Origin: Trileptium ribeirensis
Lineage: Eukaryota; Nematoda; Enoplea; Enoplida; Thoracostomopsidae
Direction: 5' to 3'
Length of the DNA: 11,036 nt
NCBI GenBank assembly: GCA_030248225.1
Contig: JASANE010001604.1
Span: forward strand, 1-11,036
Shown here: positions 1 to 8,321 of the stretch, in pieces
Position numbering within the stretch: position 1 is the first letter of the stretch
Layout of the letters: each line of letters opens with the position of its first letter
Translations under genes and position numbers: made by a program
Notes under the pieces: model-generated
What the model was told of the DNA's origin: nothing
What the model saw: the letters and a program-made list of their open reading frames with translations, nothing else
Databases searched by the model: none

Positions 1-25
1 GTTATTCGTTCCATTACGTATTGCT

Positions 26-3000
26 ATGTTGGTAGTTCGAATCAAGAGCATATAAGCACAATTTGATAGGATTATTCCAAAGCTATGTTAAACATGTTCG
101 TTTCACTATGCTAGGTATTCTCATGTACGGCTAGAGTAAAAGATGTTTTAGTAAGTCATGTTGGTAGTTCGAATCAAGAGCATATAAGCACAATTTGATA
201 GGATTATTCCAAAGCTATGTTAAACATGTTCGTTTCACTATGCTAGGTATTCTCATGTACGGCTATAGTAAAATATGTTTTAGTAAGTCATGTTGGTAGA
301 TCGAATCAAGAGCATATAAGCACAATTTGATAGGATTATTCCAAATCTATATTAAACATGTTCGTTTCACTATGCTAGGTATTTTCATGTACGGCAGAGT
401 AAAAGATGTTTCATTAAGTCATGTTGGTAGTTCGAATCAAGAGCGTATGGCGCAAATTTTTAGGATTATTCCAAATCTATGTTAAACATATTCGTTTCAC
501 TATGCTAGGTATTTTCATGTACGGCAGAGTAAAAGATGTTTTAGTAGTAGTGTTGATCATCAAATCAAGCATATGGCGCGATTTTGATAGGTTTATTCCA
601 AATCTATGTTAAACATGTTCGTTTCACTATGCTCGGTATTCTCATATACGGCAAGTAAAAGAGTTTTAGTAAGTCATGTTGGTAGTTCAAAATCAGATAT
701 AAGCACAATTTGATAGGATTATTCCAAATCTATGTTAAACATGTTCGTTTCACTATGCTCGGTATTCTCATATACGGCAGAGTAAAAGAGTTTTAGTAAG
801 TCATGTTGGTAGTTCGAATCAAGAGCATATAAGCACAATTTGATAGGATTATTCCAAATCTATGTTAAACATGTTCGTTTCACTATGCTAGGTATTTTCA
901 TGTACGGCAGAGTAAAAGATGTTTTAGTAAGTCATGTTGGTAGTTCGAATCAAGGCCATATAAGCACAATTTGATAGGATTATTCCAAATCTATGTTAAA
1001 CATGTTCGTTTCACTATGCTCGGTATTCTCATATACGGCAGAGTAAAAGAGTTTTAGTAAGTCATGTTGGTAGTTCGAATCAAGAGCATATAAGCACAAT
1101 TTGATAGGATTATTCCAAATCTATGTTAAACATGTTCGTTTCACTATGCTAGGTATTCTCATGTACGGCAGAGTAAAAGATGTTTTAGTAAGTCATGTTG
1201 GTAGTTCGAATCGAGAAAAAAACGTGCTCAGCACAATTTGATAGGATTATTCAAAATCTATGTTAAACATGTTCGTTTTGCACTTGTGCTGGTGTTATTC
1301 ATATCAGGCAGAGTAAAAAGAGTTTTAGTAGTAGTGTTGGTAGTTCGAATCAAGAGCATATAAGCACAATTTGATAGGATTATTCCAAATCTATGTTAAA
1401 CATGTTCGTTTCACTATGCTCGTGCTATTGCATATCGGGCAGAGTAAAAGAGTTTTAGTAAGTCATGTTGGTAGTTCGAATCAAGAGCATATAAGCACAA
1501 TTTGATAGGATTATTCCAAATCTATGTTAAACATATTCGTTTCACTATGCTAGGTATTTTCATGTACGGCAGAGTAAAAGATGTTTTAGTAAGTCATGTT
1601 GGTAGTTCGAATCAAGAGCATATAAGCACAATTTGATAGGATTATTCCAAATCTATGTTAAACATGTTCGTTTCACTATGCTCGGTATTCTCATATACGG
1701 CAGAGTAAAAGAGTTTTAGTAAGTCATGTTGGTAGTTCGAATCAAGAGCATATAAGCACAATTTGATAGGATTATTCCAAAGCTATGTTAAACATGTTCG
1801 TTTCACTATGCTAGGTATTCTCATGGCAGCATGGAGTAAAAGATGTTTTAGTAAGTCATGTTGGTAGTTCGAATCAAGAGCATATAAGCACAATTTGATA
1901 GGATTATTCCAAAGCTATGTTAAACATGTTCGTTTCACTATGCTAGGTATTCTCATGTACGGCAGAGTAAAAGATGTTTTAGTAAGTCATGTTGGTAGTT
2001 CGAATCAAGAGCATATAAGCACAATTTGATAGGATTATTCCAAATCTATGTTAAACATGTTCGTTTCACTATGCTAGGTATTCTCATGTACGGCAGAGTA
2101 AAAGATGTTTTAGTAAGTCATGTTGGTAGTTCGAATCAAGAGCATATAAGCACAATTTGATAGGATTATTCCAAAGCTATGTTAAACATGTTCGTTTCAC
2201 TATGCTAGGTATTCTCATGTACGGCAGAGTAAAAGATGTTTTAGTAAGTCATGTTGGTAGTTCGAATCAAGAGCATATAAGCACAATTTGATAGGATTAT
2301 TCCAAAGCTATGTTAAACATGTTCGTTTCACTATGCTAGGTATTCTCATGTACGGCAGAGTAAAAGATGTTTTAGTAAGTCATGTTGGTAGTTCGAATCA
2401 AGAGCATATAAGCACAATTTGATAGGATTATTCCAAATCTATGTTAAACATGTTCGTTTCACTATGCTAGGTATTCTCATGTACGGCAGAGTAAAAGATG
2501 TTTTAGTAAGTCATGTTGGTAGTTCGAATCAAGAGCATATAAGCACAATTTGATAAGATTATTCCAAAGCTATGTTAAACATGTTCGTTTCACTATGCTA
2601 GGTATTCTCATGTACGGCAGAGTAAAAGATGTTTTAGTAAGTCATGTTGGTAGTTCGAATCAAGAGCATATAAGCACAATTTGATAGGATTATTCCAAAG
2701 CATGATAAACTTCGGTTCACTATGCTAGGTATTCTCATGTACGGCAGAGTAAAAGATGTTTTAGTAAGTCATGTTGGTAGTTCGAATAAAGAGAATATAG
2801 GCACAATTTGATAGGATTATTCCAAAGCTATGTTAAACATGTTCGTTTCACTATGGTGTCTAGGTGCTATATGTACGGCAGAGTAAAAAATGTAGTAATC
2901 ATGTTGGTCGTTTAATCAAGAGCATATGAACACAATTTGATAAGACTATCCAAAGCTATGTTAAACATGTTCGTTTCACTATGCTAGGTATTCTCATGTA

Positions 3001-3322
3001 CGGCAGAGTAAAAGATGTTTTAGTAAGTCATGTTGGTAGTTCGAATCAAGAGCATATAAGCACAATTTGATAGGATTATTCCAAAGCTATGTTAAACATG
3101 TTCGTTTCACTATGCTAGGTATTCTCATGTACGGCAGAGTAAAAGATGTTTTAGTAAGTCATGTTGGTAGTTCGAATCAAGAGCATATAAGCACAATTTG
3201 ATAGGATTATTCCAAAGCTATGCTAAACATGTTCGTTTCACTATGCTAGGTATTCTCATGTACGGCAGAGTAAAAGATGTTTTAGTAAGTCATGTTGGTA
3301 GTTCCAATCAAGAGCATATAAG
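26..3322. repeat. Satellite array, 131-bp monomer, about 25 full copies plus a 31-bp stub
   Basis: Head-to-tail copies can be counted from the recurring ATGTTGGTAGTTCGAATC block. Copies start at 26, 158, 290, 421, 550, 676, 803, 934, 1064, 1195, 1334, 1465, 1596, 1726, 1858, 1989, 2120, 2251, 2382, 2513, 2644, 2771, 2901, 3030, 3161 and 3292. Most spacings are 130-132 bp, with extremes of 126 and 139. Bases 1-25 do not match the expected end of a monomer and the match stops after 3322, so both edges appear to be visible. The period is not a multiple of three and every monomer contains stops in all frames, so it does not encode a repeat protein. Each monomer holds an AACATGTT palindrome, a box-B-like GTTCGAATC and, in most copies, GGCAGAGT. 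The monomer is unlike any satellite I know by sequence. The strand is arbitrary. Confidence 0.97.
1195..1464. repeat. Two divergent satellite monomers inside the array
   Basis: These are the tenth and eleventh monomers. The first is 139 bp long. It has an A-rich insertion after the box-B-like block (around 1213-1225) and an altered 3' third that reads GTGTTATTCATATCAGG where the usual reading is GGTATTCTCATGTACGG. The next monomer is normal at its 5' end but has GTGCTATTGCATATCGGG in the same place, so the two share a minority variant of the 3' third. Monomer 22 (2771-2900) has a related change, GTGCTATATGTACGG. These look like old variants, with uniform copies on either side. Confidence 0.8.
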
Positions 3323-3839
3323 TAAAATGTTTGTGAATAAATTTAAGCATTAATCTGTAGATTGTCATATTGAATATATTAAACCCAGGACCTTGCTTAA
3401 CCAATAATTTCAACATGTAATTTCGGATATAACCTTTCTCATAGTTTGCATTGTTTTAACGTTGTGCGTACCTATTTGAATCTTATATGGATACCCTGTT
3501 ATACCGCAGTAATTGGGTTGTAGTAATTCGAAATTGGGTTGAATGATGGCATAAGCGATGCTTACGATTAGTGCAATTATTACTCGAATAGCACAAAGAA
3601 TTGGAAATAGCATCACAAATAATTATACGCATAAGGATTGCAACGATGAGAGGGTGTGGAGAGACTTTAGCAGCCACGTTGTGCGTCTATATTTGCGTAA
3701 CATACTCCGTCGTTCCAGACCGTGTGTTGTGTCAGATTGAATCAGCACATAAAATATTTAAATCTGCAATTTAAATGCTGCATCTACAACATCATACTGG
3801 AAACAAAGTGTAAACTCTAAGAGGTTCTAACTTGATAGC

Positions 3840-3901
3840 GGGAGGTTCATCCAAGAATCTAGCTAAGCCCAGTCTTTTTGGGTACATAGCAGAAACCTCC
3901 C
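3840..3901. other. Compound inverted repeat (possible branched hairpin)
   Basis: An 8-bp perfect outer stem is formed by GGGAGGTT (3840-3847) and AACCTCCC (3894-3901). Inside it, GCTA (3862-3865) faces TAGC (3887-3890), and GCCCA (3867-3871) faces TGGGT (3879-3883, one G-T pair) around a 7-nt loop. The stems are nested, so one RNA or single strand could form all three. An 8-bp repeat with this spacing alone is expected several times by chance in 11 kb. Only the nesting makes it worth listing. Confidence 0.4.
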
Positions 3902-5574
3902 CGTGAAAATTGCTGTTTGGCGATGACTCACTATCCCTTAGACTAAACCAAATCAATGTTCTGTGCATCATGATTGTGTATCTCACCCCAACCAGCAAAG
4001 TACTGATCTGTCAATTCTTAAAAGTTACTTGGTTTCTTGGGTTGTCGTTAACTGAAAAGGTTACGGTAATTTTAGTCATGAAGAATAAATTGTAGATCGG
4101 GATTTGGTCTGTTTGATGAAATTTAAACCGAAGATAGGAAATCTGGGGAAACCTCTACCGTGTCTCTGGAAGACTGTAACACGAGGAAAAGCGTCAGAGG
4201 ATCCGATATATTCAGCCCTTCAATGTTTCAAGCTTGGTTTCAAGGGAGAATAGTTAGCTCTCTCTACCAGCCCTGGAGACGTGGCTTTTGGGACCGAAGA
4301 GTTGGTTCTTAATACATCTGACAAAATGACATGAATCCAAAAGTATGAAGAATTTTCCCCTTATTTATCAGGTTTACCAGAATAAATATGGCAAACACAT
4401 AAAAATTGCGTTTGAATGGCACGTCAACAATTACGTCAAATAGCTTGAAAATTTGGATTTTGACTATAATATACTAATTTGGGGTTTCCCTGCTTGCCAG
4501 ATCGAATCTAGGGTTAGAATGATAATCGACAATAAACGATTTCCTGGCATTCAGGCAGATAACATAAACTTTATATGAGCAAGCTTGGCGTTAGAGACTG
4601 ATTAGAAACAAAGTGCATTCACTCACAGCTTTTGCAAATGTTTTAGTTTAAGTAACTTATGCCAAATCATTTGATATTACTAAAGTGTTACAGAAACGCC
4701 ATTTTAAGCCGTTTAGGTCAAGATATTTGATCAGGTTAACGTAGTAGGTGCACTTTGCGTGCAAAAACGTGCCAGGATAATTTAAGAATTTAAAATAGCG
4801 CGTCTACCATTGTGTGGTATTTGCAACTCTGGCAAACATCTAAAGATTTGGAAGAATAGGATTAAAAAATTTATATGAACTTATTTAGTCATGTTAAAGG
4901 CGTGGCACATGAGAAAATTGATACAAATTAATTTATTTGTTTCAGTTAGAGGCCAGCAAACCACCGATTGGAAAACTAAGTCCGCCTCAATGGGCAATTA
5001 AAATCCAGTAGGCTAAGAATTGTATGCTCATGTGCACTGTAGAACTTGCAGGTTCGTCTAGAACGAGACACACAAGTTGCAATGCTAATTAATACCATAC
5101 CCTCGACAACGACCAGCGACCCGTAGGTCCAATACTGCATTTTCCATGTATATACACGAAATGGTAAACTAAGCAGTCGCCAGGTTTGATGCCTTAACTT
5201 CTGGTTAATGCAAAACTTCCTATAGTTTCATTGTTTTCATCGCACGTTATACATTACATGTGTCATATGAGCACGACAGACACCCTCTTCTGGGATAACG
5301 TTCACAAAGTCGGCGCAGAATGTCCCGACACCGGCGTTGTACGTTGTCTACAGTGAGATGACTCATTTGGAGAACCTGACGAGTGACCAGAAAATATTTT
5401 ATTCATCCGGACCGTTTAGGATACAGTTTAATTGTGTTGCAAAGCCAGGCAAAGCTATAGATAATGATAGAAGGGAAATTATACAACGTGCCAGATAAAA
5501 CAAACAAAATATTTCAGCTTTACGCACTGAAGGTGATCAAGCTGATTTCACAAAAAATCCCGTGGTGGCATTCA

Positions 5575-5592
5575 AACGTTCATCTGAACGTT
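5575..5592. other. Short palindrome AACGTTCA-TC-TGAACGTT
   Basis: A perfect 8-bp inverted repeat with a 2-nt centre. The half-site itself contains the palindrome AACGTT. It could be a site for a dimeric DNA-binding protein or chance. About one such tight 8-bp repeat is expected in a window of this size. No gene starts nearby. Confidence 0.45.
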
Positions 5593-5674
5593 ACACCTAA
5601 AATCCCACAGATACTATGACGCGTAAGGATCATTTGAAATTTAGCACACCCTTACTGAGCTAAAAGAGATAACT

Positions 5675-5698
5675 GGCACTTCGAATGATCGGAGTGCC
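5675..5698. other. Ten-pair stem-loop
   Basis: GGCACTTCGA (5675-5684) pairs with TCGGAGTGCC (5689-5698) over ten positions with one T/G wobble, closing a 4-nt ATGA loop. The stem is GC-rich compared with its surroundings. No T run follows it, so it does not look like a terminator. There is no neighbouring gene to assign a role. Confidence 0.5.
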
Positions 5699-6052
5699 GC
5701 TCAACAAATTGCCTTTGAGCAGTATGGGATTGATATTTAGAACCCTGCCAAGGGCGAACCAGTAGAGGCAACTTAAAATAAATTAAACAAATAAGACACC
5801 AGACTTAAAAAATATTATGGTTGCCTGGCCTCTAAATTATTTATAAGCACTGATAAGATAGCAGGTTGCTATACAAAAAGTTCCTGTAAACATTTGCGCA
5901 GAATGCAAGCAACCTCAAATTTTGTATGTTTTCTCCCAGCAAAGATGTCGAGTAATTTAGAGATCAGTAAGCCGAATTTGCTTGTTTCTATTCAAACCAG
6001 CACTGAACCGAGTAGGTTGAATTCAAATATGGAGGCACAAAGTGAACAAGGA

Positions 6053-6325
6053 CTAATTAGTTGATGCTAGAACCAAGGAAGTAGTCGAAGGCCCCATGTG
6101 GGCGTGCTGTCGTGCAACCGTGCGTGTCCCCATCGTGAAATATGACAGAAAAGCGAAGTTAATGTGTATGACGCCAGGTTTGACTAGGCTGTGCTCGGCA
6201 TACCAAATCCTGTACCCACCCCTGTGCGGCAATCTCGGGCTGCACCTCTGGCTAGAAAATGGAAAAAATTGTGAAACTTGAAGTACAATTGTGCAAGATG
6301 GGGCATGCCTCAATTTTCTGGCCAA
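6053..6325. other. GC-rich island, open on both strands; possible exon remnant or chance
   Basis: About 6081-6250 has roughly 55% GC, against about 37% around it. The forward frame is open for about 75 codons, running from after a stop near 6052 to a stop near 6281, with a possible ATG at 6096. The reverse strand is open for 90 codons across 6053-6325. High local GC removes stops, so the open frames may simply follow from composition. I recognise neither translation and see no ribosome-binding site, signal peptide or domain motif. It could be a decayed exon, a fragment of a mobile element or an unrelated GC patch. I do not call a gene. Confidence 0.3.
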
Positions 6326-6910
6326 AATTTAGGTTTTTTCTAGAGAAGGCTGGGTAATGACAAGTCGACTTTATTATCTATACATATGCTTATGGGTTGA
6401 CTATCCCTGGCGACGTCTAGTAATCCAACGTCTAGTAATCATACTAGACAATTGTACAGAGGAAAAAGGGGAAAGGGCGAACATTACGGTAAAAACCGTC
6501 CGATGCCTGTTAAGTTATTCGGTTCTTCGTGACTAAGAGTCGTCGTTTCGCCTTGAGAGTGGAGGAAGCTGGTGTCGTATAGGCACCGTCCCGATCAAGC
6601 CAACTATGCAGCTGGGTAACCTGTCTTGGCTATTGAAGTGGTTTTTCTTTTTGGCAGGCACCTGCAAAAGCGAAAACTTTTCCTCTTTAGTACATTAATG
6701 CCTTTAATAATTGCTTTACCATGGTTATAATTACGCGATGATTGTAAAAAACGTCACGTAAATTTCGTACATTCAACAAAGTTCATAAGAGTTACACAAT
6801 AATATAATCCGGTAGTTGCACAGTGAAGTACTACTTTTAAAGTATTTCGTCAATGTAAATGTCAAGTGATTTAAGGCTTATATTTAGTTATAAATAAAGT
6901 ATTCGATATC
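6326..6910. other. Unique non-coding stretch upstream of the second array
   Basis: No open frame of interest is present. It contains a 13-bp direct repeat with an overlapping hairpin (6413-6449) and a small hairpin ACGGT-AAAA-ACCGT (6486-6499). After about 6680 it becomes strongly AT-rich up to the start of the 103-bp array. Confidence 0.6.
6413..6449. repeat. 13-bp direct repeat overlapping an 8-bp hairpin
   Basis: ACGTCTAGTAATC occurs at 6413-6425 and again at 6428-6440. The second copy also forms a perfect stem: GTCTAGTA (6430-6437), ATCA loop, TACTAGAC (6442-6449). The half-motif CTAGTA therefore appears twice directly and once inverted within 37 bp. This resembles a cluster of protein-binding sites or the footprint of an excised element, but nothing else supports either reading. 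Confidence 0.55.
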
Positions 6911-6935
6911 ATTTTGCTAAACTAGCCGAACCAAT

Positions 6936-6973
6936 ATTACAAAGAAGTTCGATTCCTCTTTGTAATGTTTTTT
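6936..6973 (+). ncRNA. Acceptor/T-arm minihelix-like hairpin followed by T6 (tentative)
   Basis: In the first unit of the 103-bp array, ATTACAA (6936-6942) pairs perfectly with TTGTAAT (6960-6966). AGAAG (6943-6947) pairs with CCTCT (6955-6959) at four of five positions, the exception being A-C. The loop is TTCGATT (6948-6954). This 7 + 5 bp stem and 7-nt loop has exactly the dimensions of a tRNA acceptor stem stacked on its T-arm, and the loop is a normal T-loop. A single G (6967, discriminator position) and T6 (6968-6973) follow. There is no D-arm or anticodon arm. Units 2-6 keep the T-arm part, but their acceptor-like side is changed and pairs at about five of seven positions. It may be a tRNA-derived relic. 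Transcription is not shown. Confidence 0.35.
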
Positions 6974-7014
6974 CATAAACCAGAGTCTGAACGTTTCGCT
7001 TTAATAATTTTATT

Positions 7015-7074
7015 TTGCTAAACTGTCCAACACACTAAAGCAAAGAAGTTCGATTCCTCTTTGTAATGTTTTTT
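7015..7074 (+). promoter_or_regulatory. A-box/B-box-like pair with T run in unit 2 of the 103-bp array (repeated in units 3-6)
   Basis: TTGCTAAACTGT (7015-7026) matches the tRNA A-box consensus TRGCNNARYNGG at all but two defined positions. AGTTCGATTCC (7047-7057) matches the B-box consensus GGTTCGANNCC at all but the first base. The two boxes start 32 bp apart, shorter than in a normal tRNA gene. T6 follows about 11 bp after the B-box (7069-7074), as a polymerase III terminator would. The same order recurs about every 103 bp. These are family consensus matches only, and AT-rich sequence gives A-box-like hits often, so the assignment is tentative. Confidence 0.35.
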
Positions 7075-7504
7075 CATAAACCAGAGTCTCTGAACGTTTC
7101 GCTTTAATAATCTCATTTTGCTAAAATGTCCAACACACTAAAGCAAAGAAGTTCGATTCCTCTTTGTAATGTTTTTTCATAAACCAGAGTCTCTGAACGT
7201 TTCGCTTTAATAATCTCATTTTGCTAAACTGTCCAACACACTAAAGCAAAGAAGTTCGATTCCTCTTTGTAATGTTTTTTTTCATAAACCAGAGTCTCTG
7301 AACGTTTCGCTTTAATAATCTCATTTTGCTAAACTGTCCAACACACTAAAGCAAAGAAGTTCGATTCCTCTTTGTAATGTTTTTTCATAAACCAGAGTCT
7401 CTGAACGTTTAGCTTTAATAATCTCATTTTGCTAAACTGTCCAACACACTAAAGCAAAGAAGTTCGATTCCTCTTTGTAATGTTTTTTCATAAACCAGAG
7501 TCTC

Positions 7505-8186
7505 TTGTACACTCTGTCAATTTATTATTAATCTATTTACAGTTGATTCAATGTTTATTCGAGCGATGTTCATTTGCAATTATAGTACATAAACTCCTAA
7601 ATTCCTATTTACTTATGCTAAAATATTAGATGACACCAGGATAAACAATGAAAGGCAAATGGTTTTAGAAAAATTATCGGTTCTTCTCTAAGCAACTGAA
7701 TATTAATACTTTCACAATATATAAAAATATTTACTATCTTTATAATTTCACAATCCGATATTAAAATTACTATTAAATTAGCTACTTACTGATGATTACC
7801 TTCGTTTCCCTGTGATCGAGGTCCGACCACAACATCGAATATAGAATAATATATATGTATCTTACTTTTTGAGAGCAGTCACAAAATGTAACATATGTTT
7901 GCGTATGCTAATCGAATCATTCCAAATACAGGCATTAAATAAAGCAGCATTATTAAGGCTTTCTGAGTTATAATTTTGTTCTAATGCAATTAACTGTATC
8001 TACTATAGCATCGACTTGTATGAAAAAAAATGCCAAATAAATGGTGCTTGTTCAATTATAGTTGTGACGTTGAAATGAACACATTGCTTGAATATTATTT
8101 TTAATTTTAACGATTTAAGAGAGAATAATTCGATCATGAATCGATCAGCAGCAACAAATTCAGATATCTTGGACACTGCGAAGCCA
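7505..8186. other. AT-rich non-coding stretch
   Basis: No open frame or RNA motif is visible. The sequence is strongly AT-rich (for example 7690-7790) with many short A and T runs and AATAAA-like hexamers that are expected at this composition. A CGATCA hexamer occurs twice at 8131-8147, just before the GATC-rich repeats. Confidence 0.6.
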
Positions 8187-8235
8187 GAATATAGATTGAT
8201 CTGAATTTAGATCGATCTTGAATTTAGATAGATCC
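8187..8235. repeat. Short tandem repeat, GAATTTAGATNGATC, three copies
   Basis: Three copies start at 8187, 8203 and 8220 with a period of 16-17 bp. Each ends in GATC, and they vary at one or two positions. A fourth, separated copy starts at 8352. With the nearby CGATCA pair at 8131 and 8142, this gives a cluster of GATC sites over about 240 bp. The third copy runs directly into the 87-bp repeat at 8235. Confidence 0.75.
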
Positions 8236-8321
8236 ACCAATTTCTGAGGGAACGTGACACACTAGTAGCTACTTCATTTTTTGTCAACGGTGTCGTACAT
8301 ACTCTTAGCTACCAGTTTCAC
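8235..8321 (+). repeat. 87-bp dispersed repeat, copy 1
   Basis: It matches 8863-8949 in direct orientation over the full 87 bp with six differences and no gap, about 93% identity. It contains the 10-bp palindrome AGTAGCTACT (8264-8273). The ends are not inverted relative to each other and there is no obvious target duplication, so it is not a recognisable transposon. CTACCAGTTT at its right edge (8309-8318) is repeated directly after it at 8321-8330. Confidence 0.92.

Larger units (their letters stand above)
3323..6052. other. Unique non-coding stretch between the satellite and the GC island
   Basis: I find no supported gene here. All open frames are 68 codons or shorter, overlap on both strands and resemble nothing known. 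Base composition shifts mildly: about 3620-3730 and 4130-4300 are richer in GC than their surroundings. Neither region has a convincing exon, although 4925-4945 (TTATTTGTTTCAG) would pass as a 3' splice-site sequence by chance. The visible structure is limited to a few inverted repeats, listed separately (3840-3901, 5575-5592, 5675-5698). The sequence could be intergenic, intronic or a decayed mobile element too old to recognise. Confidence 0.6.
6911..7504 (+). repeat. Tandem array, 103-bp unit, 5.8 copies, with box-B-like motif and T run
   Basis: Units start at ATTTTGCTAAA: 6911, 7012, 7115, 7218, 7323 and 7426. Spacings are 101, 103, 103, 105 and 103 bp. The last copy breaks off after about 79 bp at 7504. 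Copies 2-6 are nearly identical. The first copy differs most in the 25 bases before the hairpin and lacks one CT. The fourth copy has T8 where the others have T6. Each unit contains, in order, TTGCTAAA, AGTTCGATTCC (box-B-like), TCTTTGTAATG and T6-T8. The strand given is the one on which these motifs read as RNA polymerase III signals. No frame stays open across the unit. High identity between copies suggests recent expansion or ongoing exchange. Confidence 0.96.

Noticed and set aside
110..140. CENP-B box in the satellite monomer
   Set aside because: TTCGTTTCACT matches the first half of the CENP-B consensus (TTCG, four bases, A) but the required CGGG half is absent in every monomer.
26..3322. 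The satellite as a CRISPR array or a coding repeat
   Set aside because: Whole monomers are conserved with no unique spacers, the 131-bp period is far too long, and all frames contain stops. The 63-codon frame at 421-612 is just satellite read through.
3459..3686. Direct repeat ACGTTGTGCGT at 3459-3469 and 3676-3686
   Set aside because: An isolated 11-bp match with weak similarity beyond it, within chance expectation.
4925..4945. 3' splice-site-like TTATTTGTTTCAG
   Set aside because: No open exon follows and such sequences are common in T-rich DNA.
4946..5835. 11-bp inverted match TTAGAGGCCAG (4946-4956) with CTGGCCTCTAA (5825-5835)
   Set aside because: Dozens of 11-bp matches are expected by chance when both strands of an 11-kb window are compared.
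6936..6973. Bacterial intrinsic terminator
   Set aside because: The hairpin is AT-rich at its base, a G separates it from the T run, it is repeated in tandem and no gene lies upstream.
6911..7504. Complete tRNA genes in the 103-bp array
   Set aside because: Only the T-arm region and, in unit 1, an acceptor-like stem can be formed. No D-arm, anticodon arm or 5' acceptor strand is found at the right distance.
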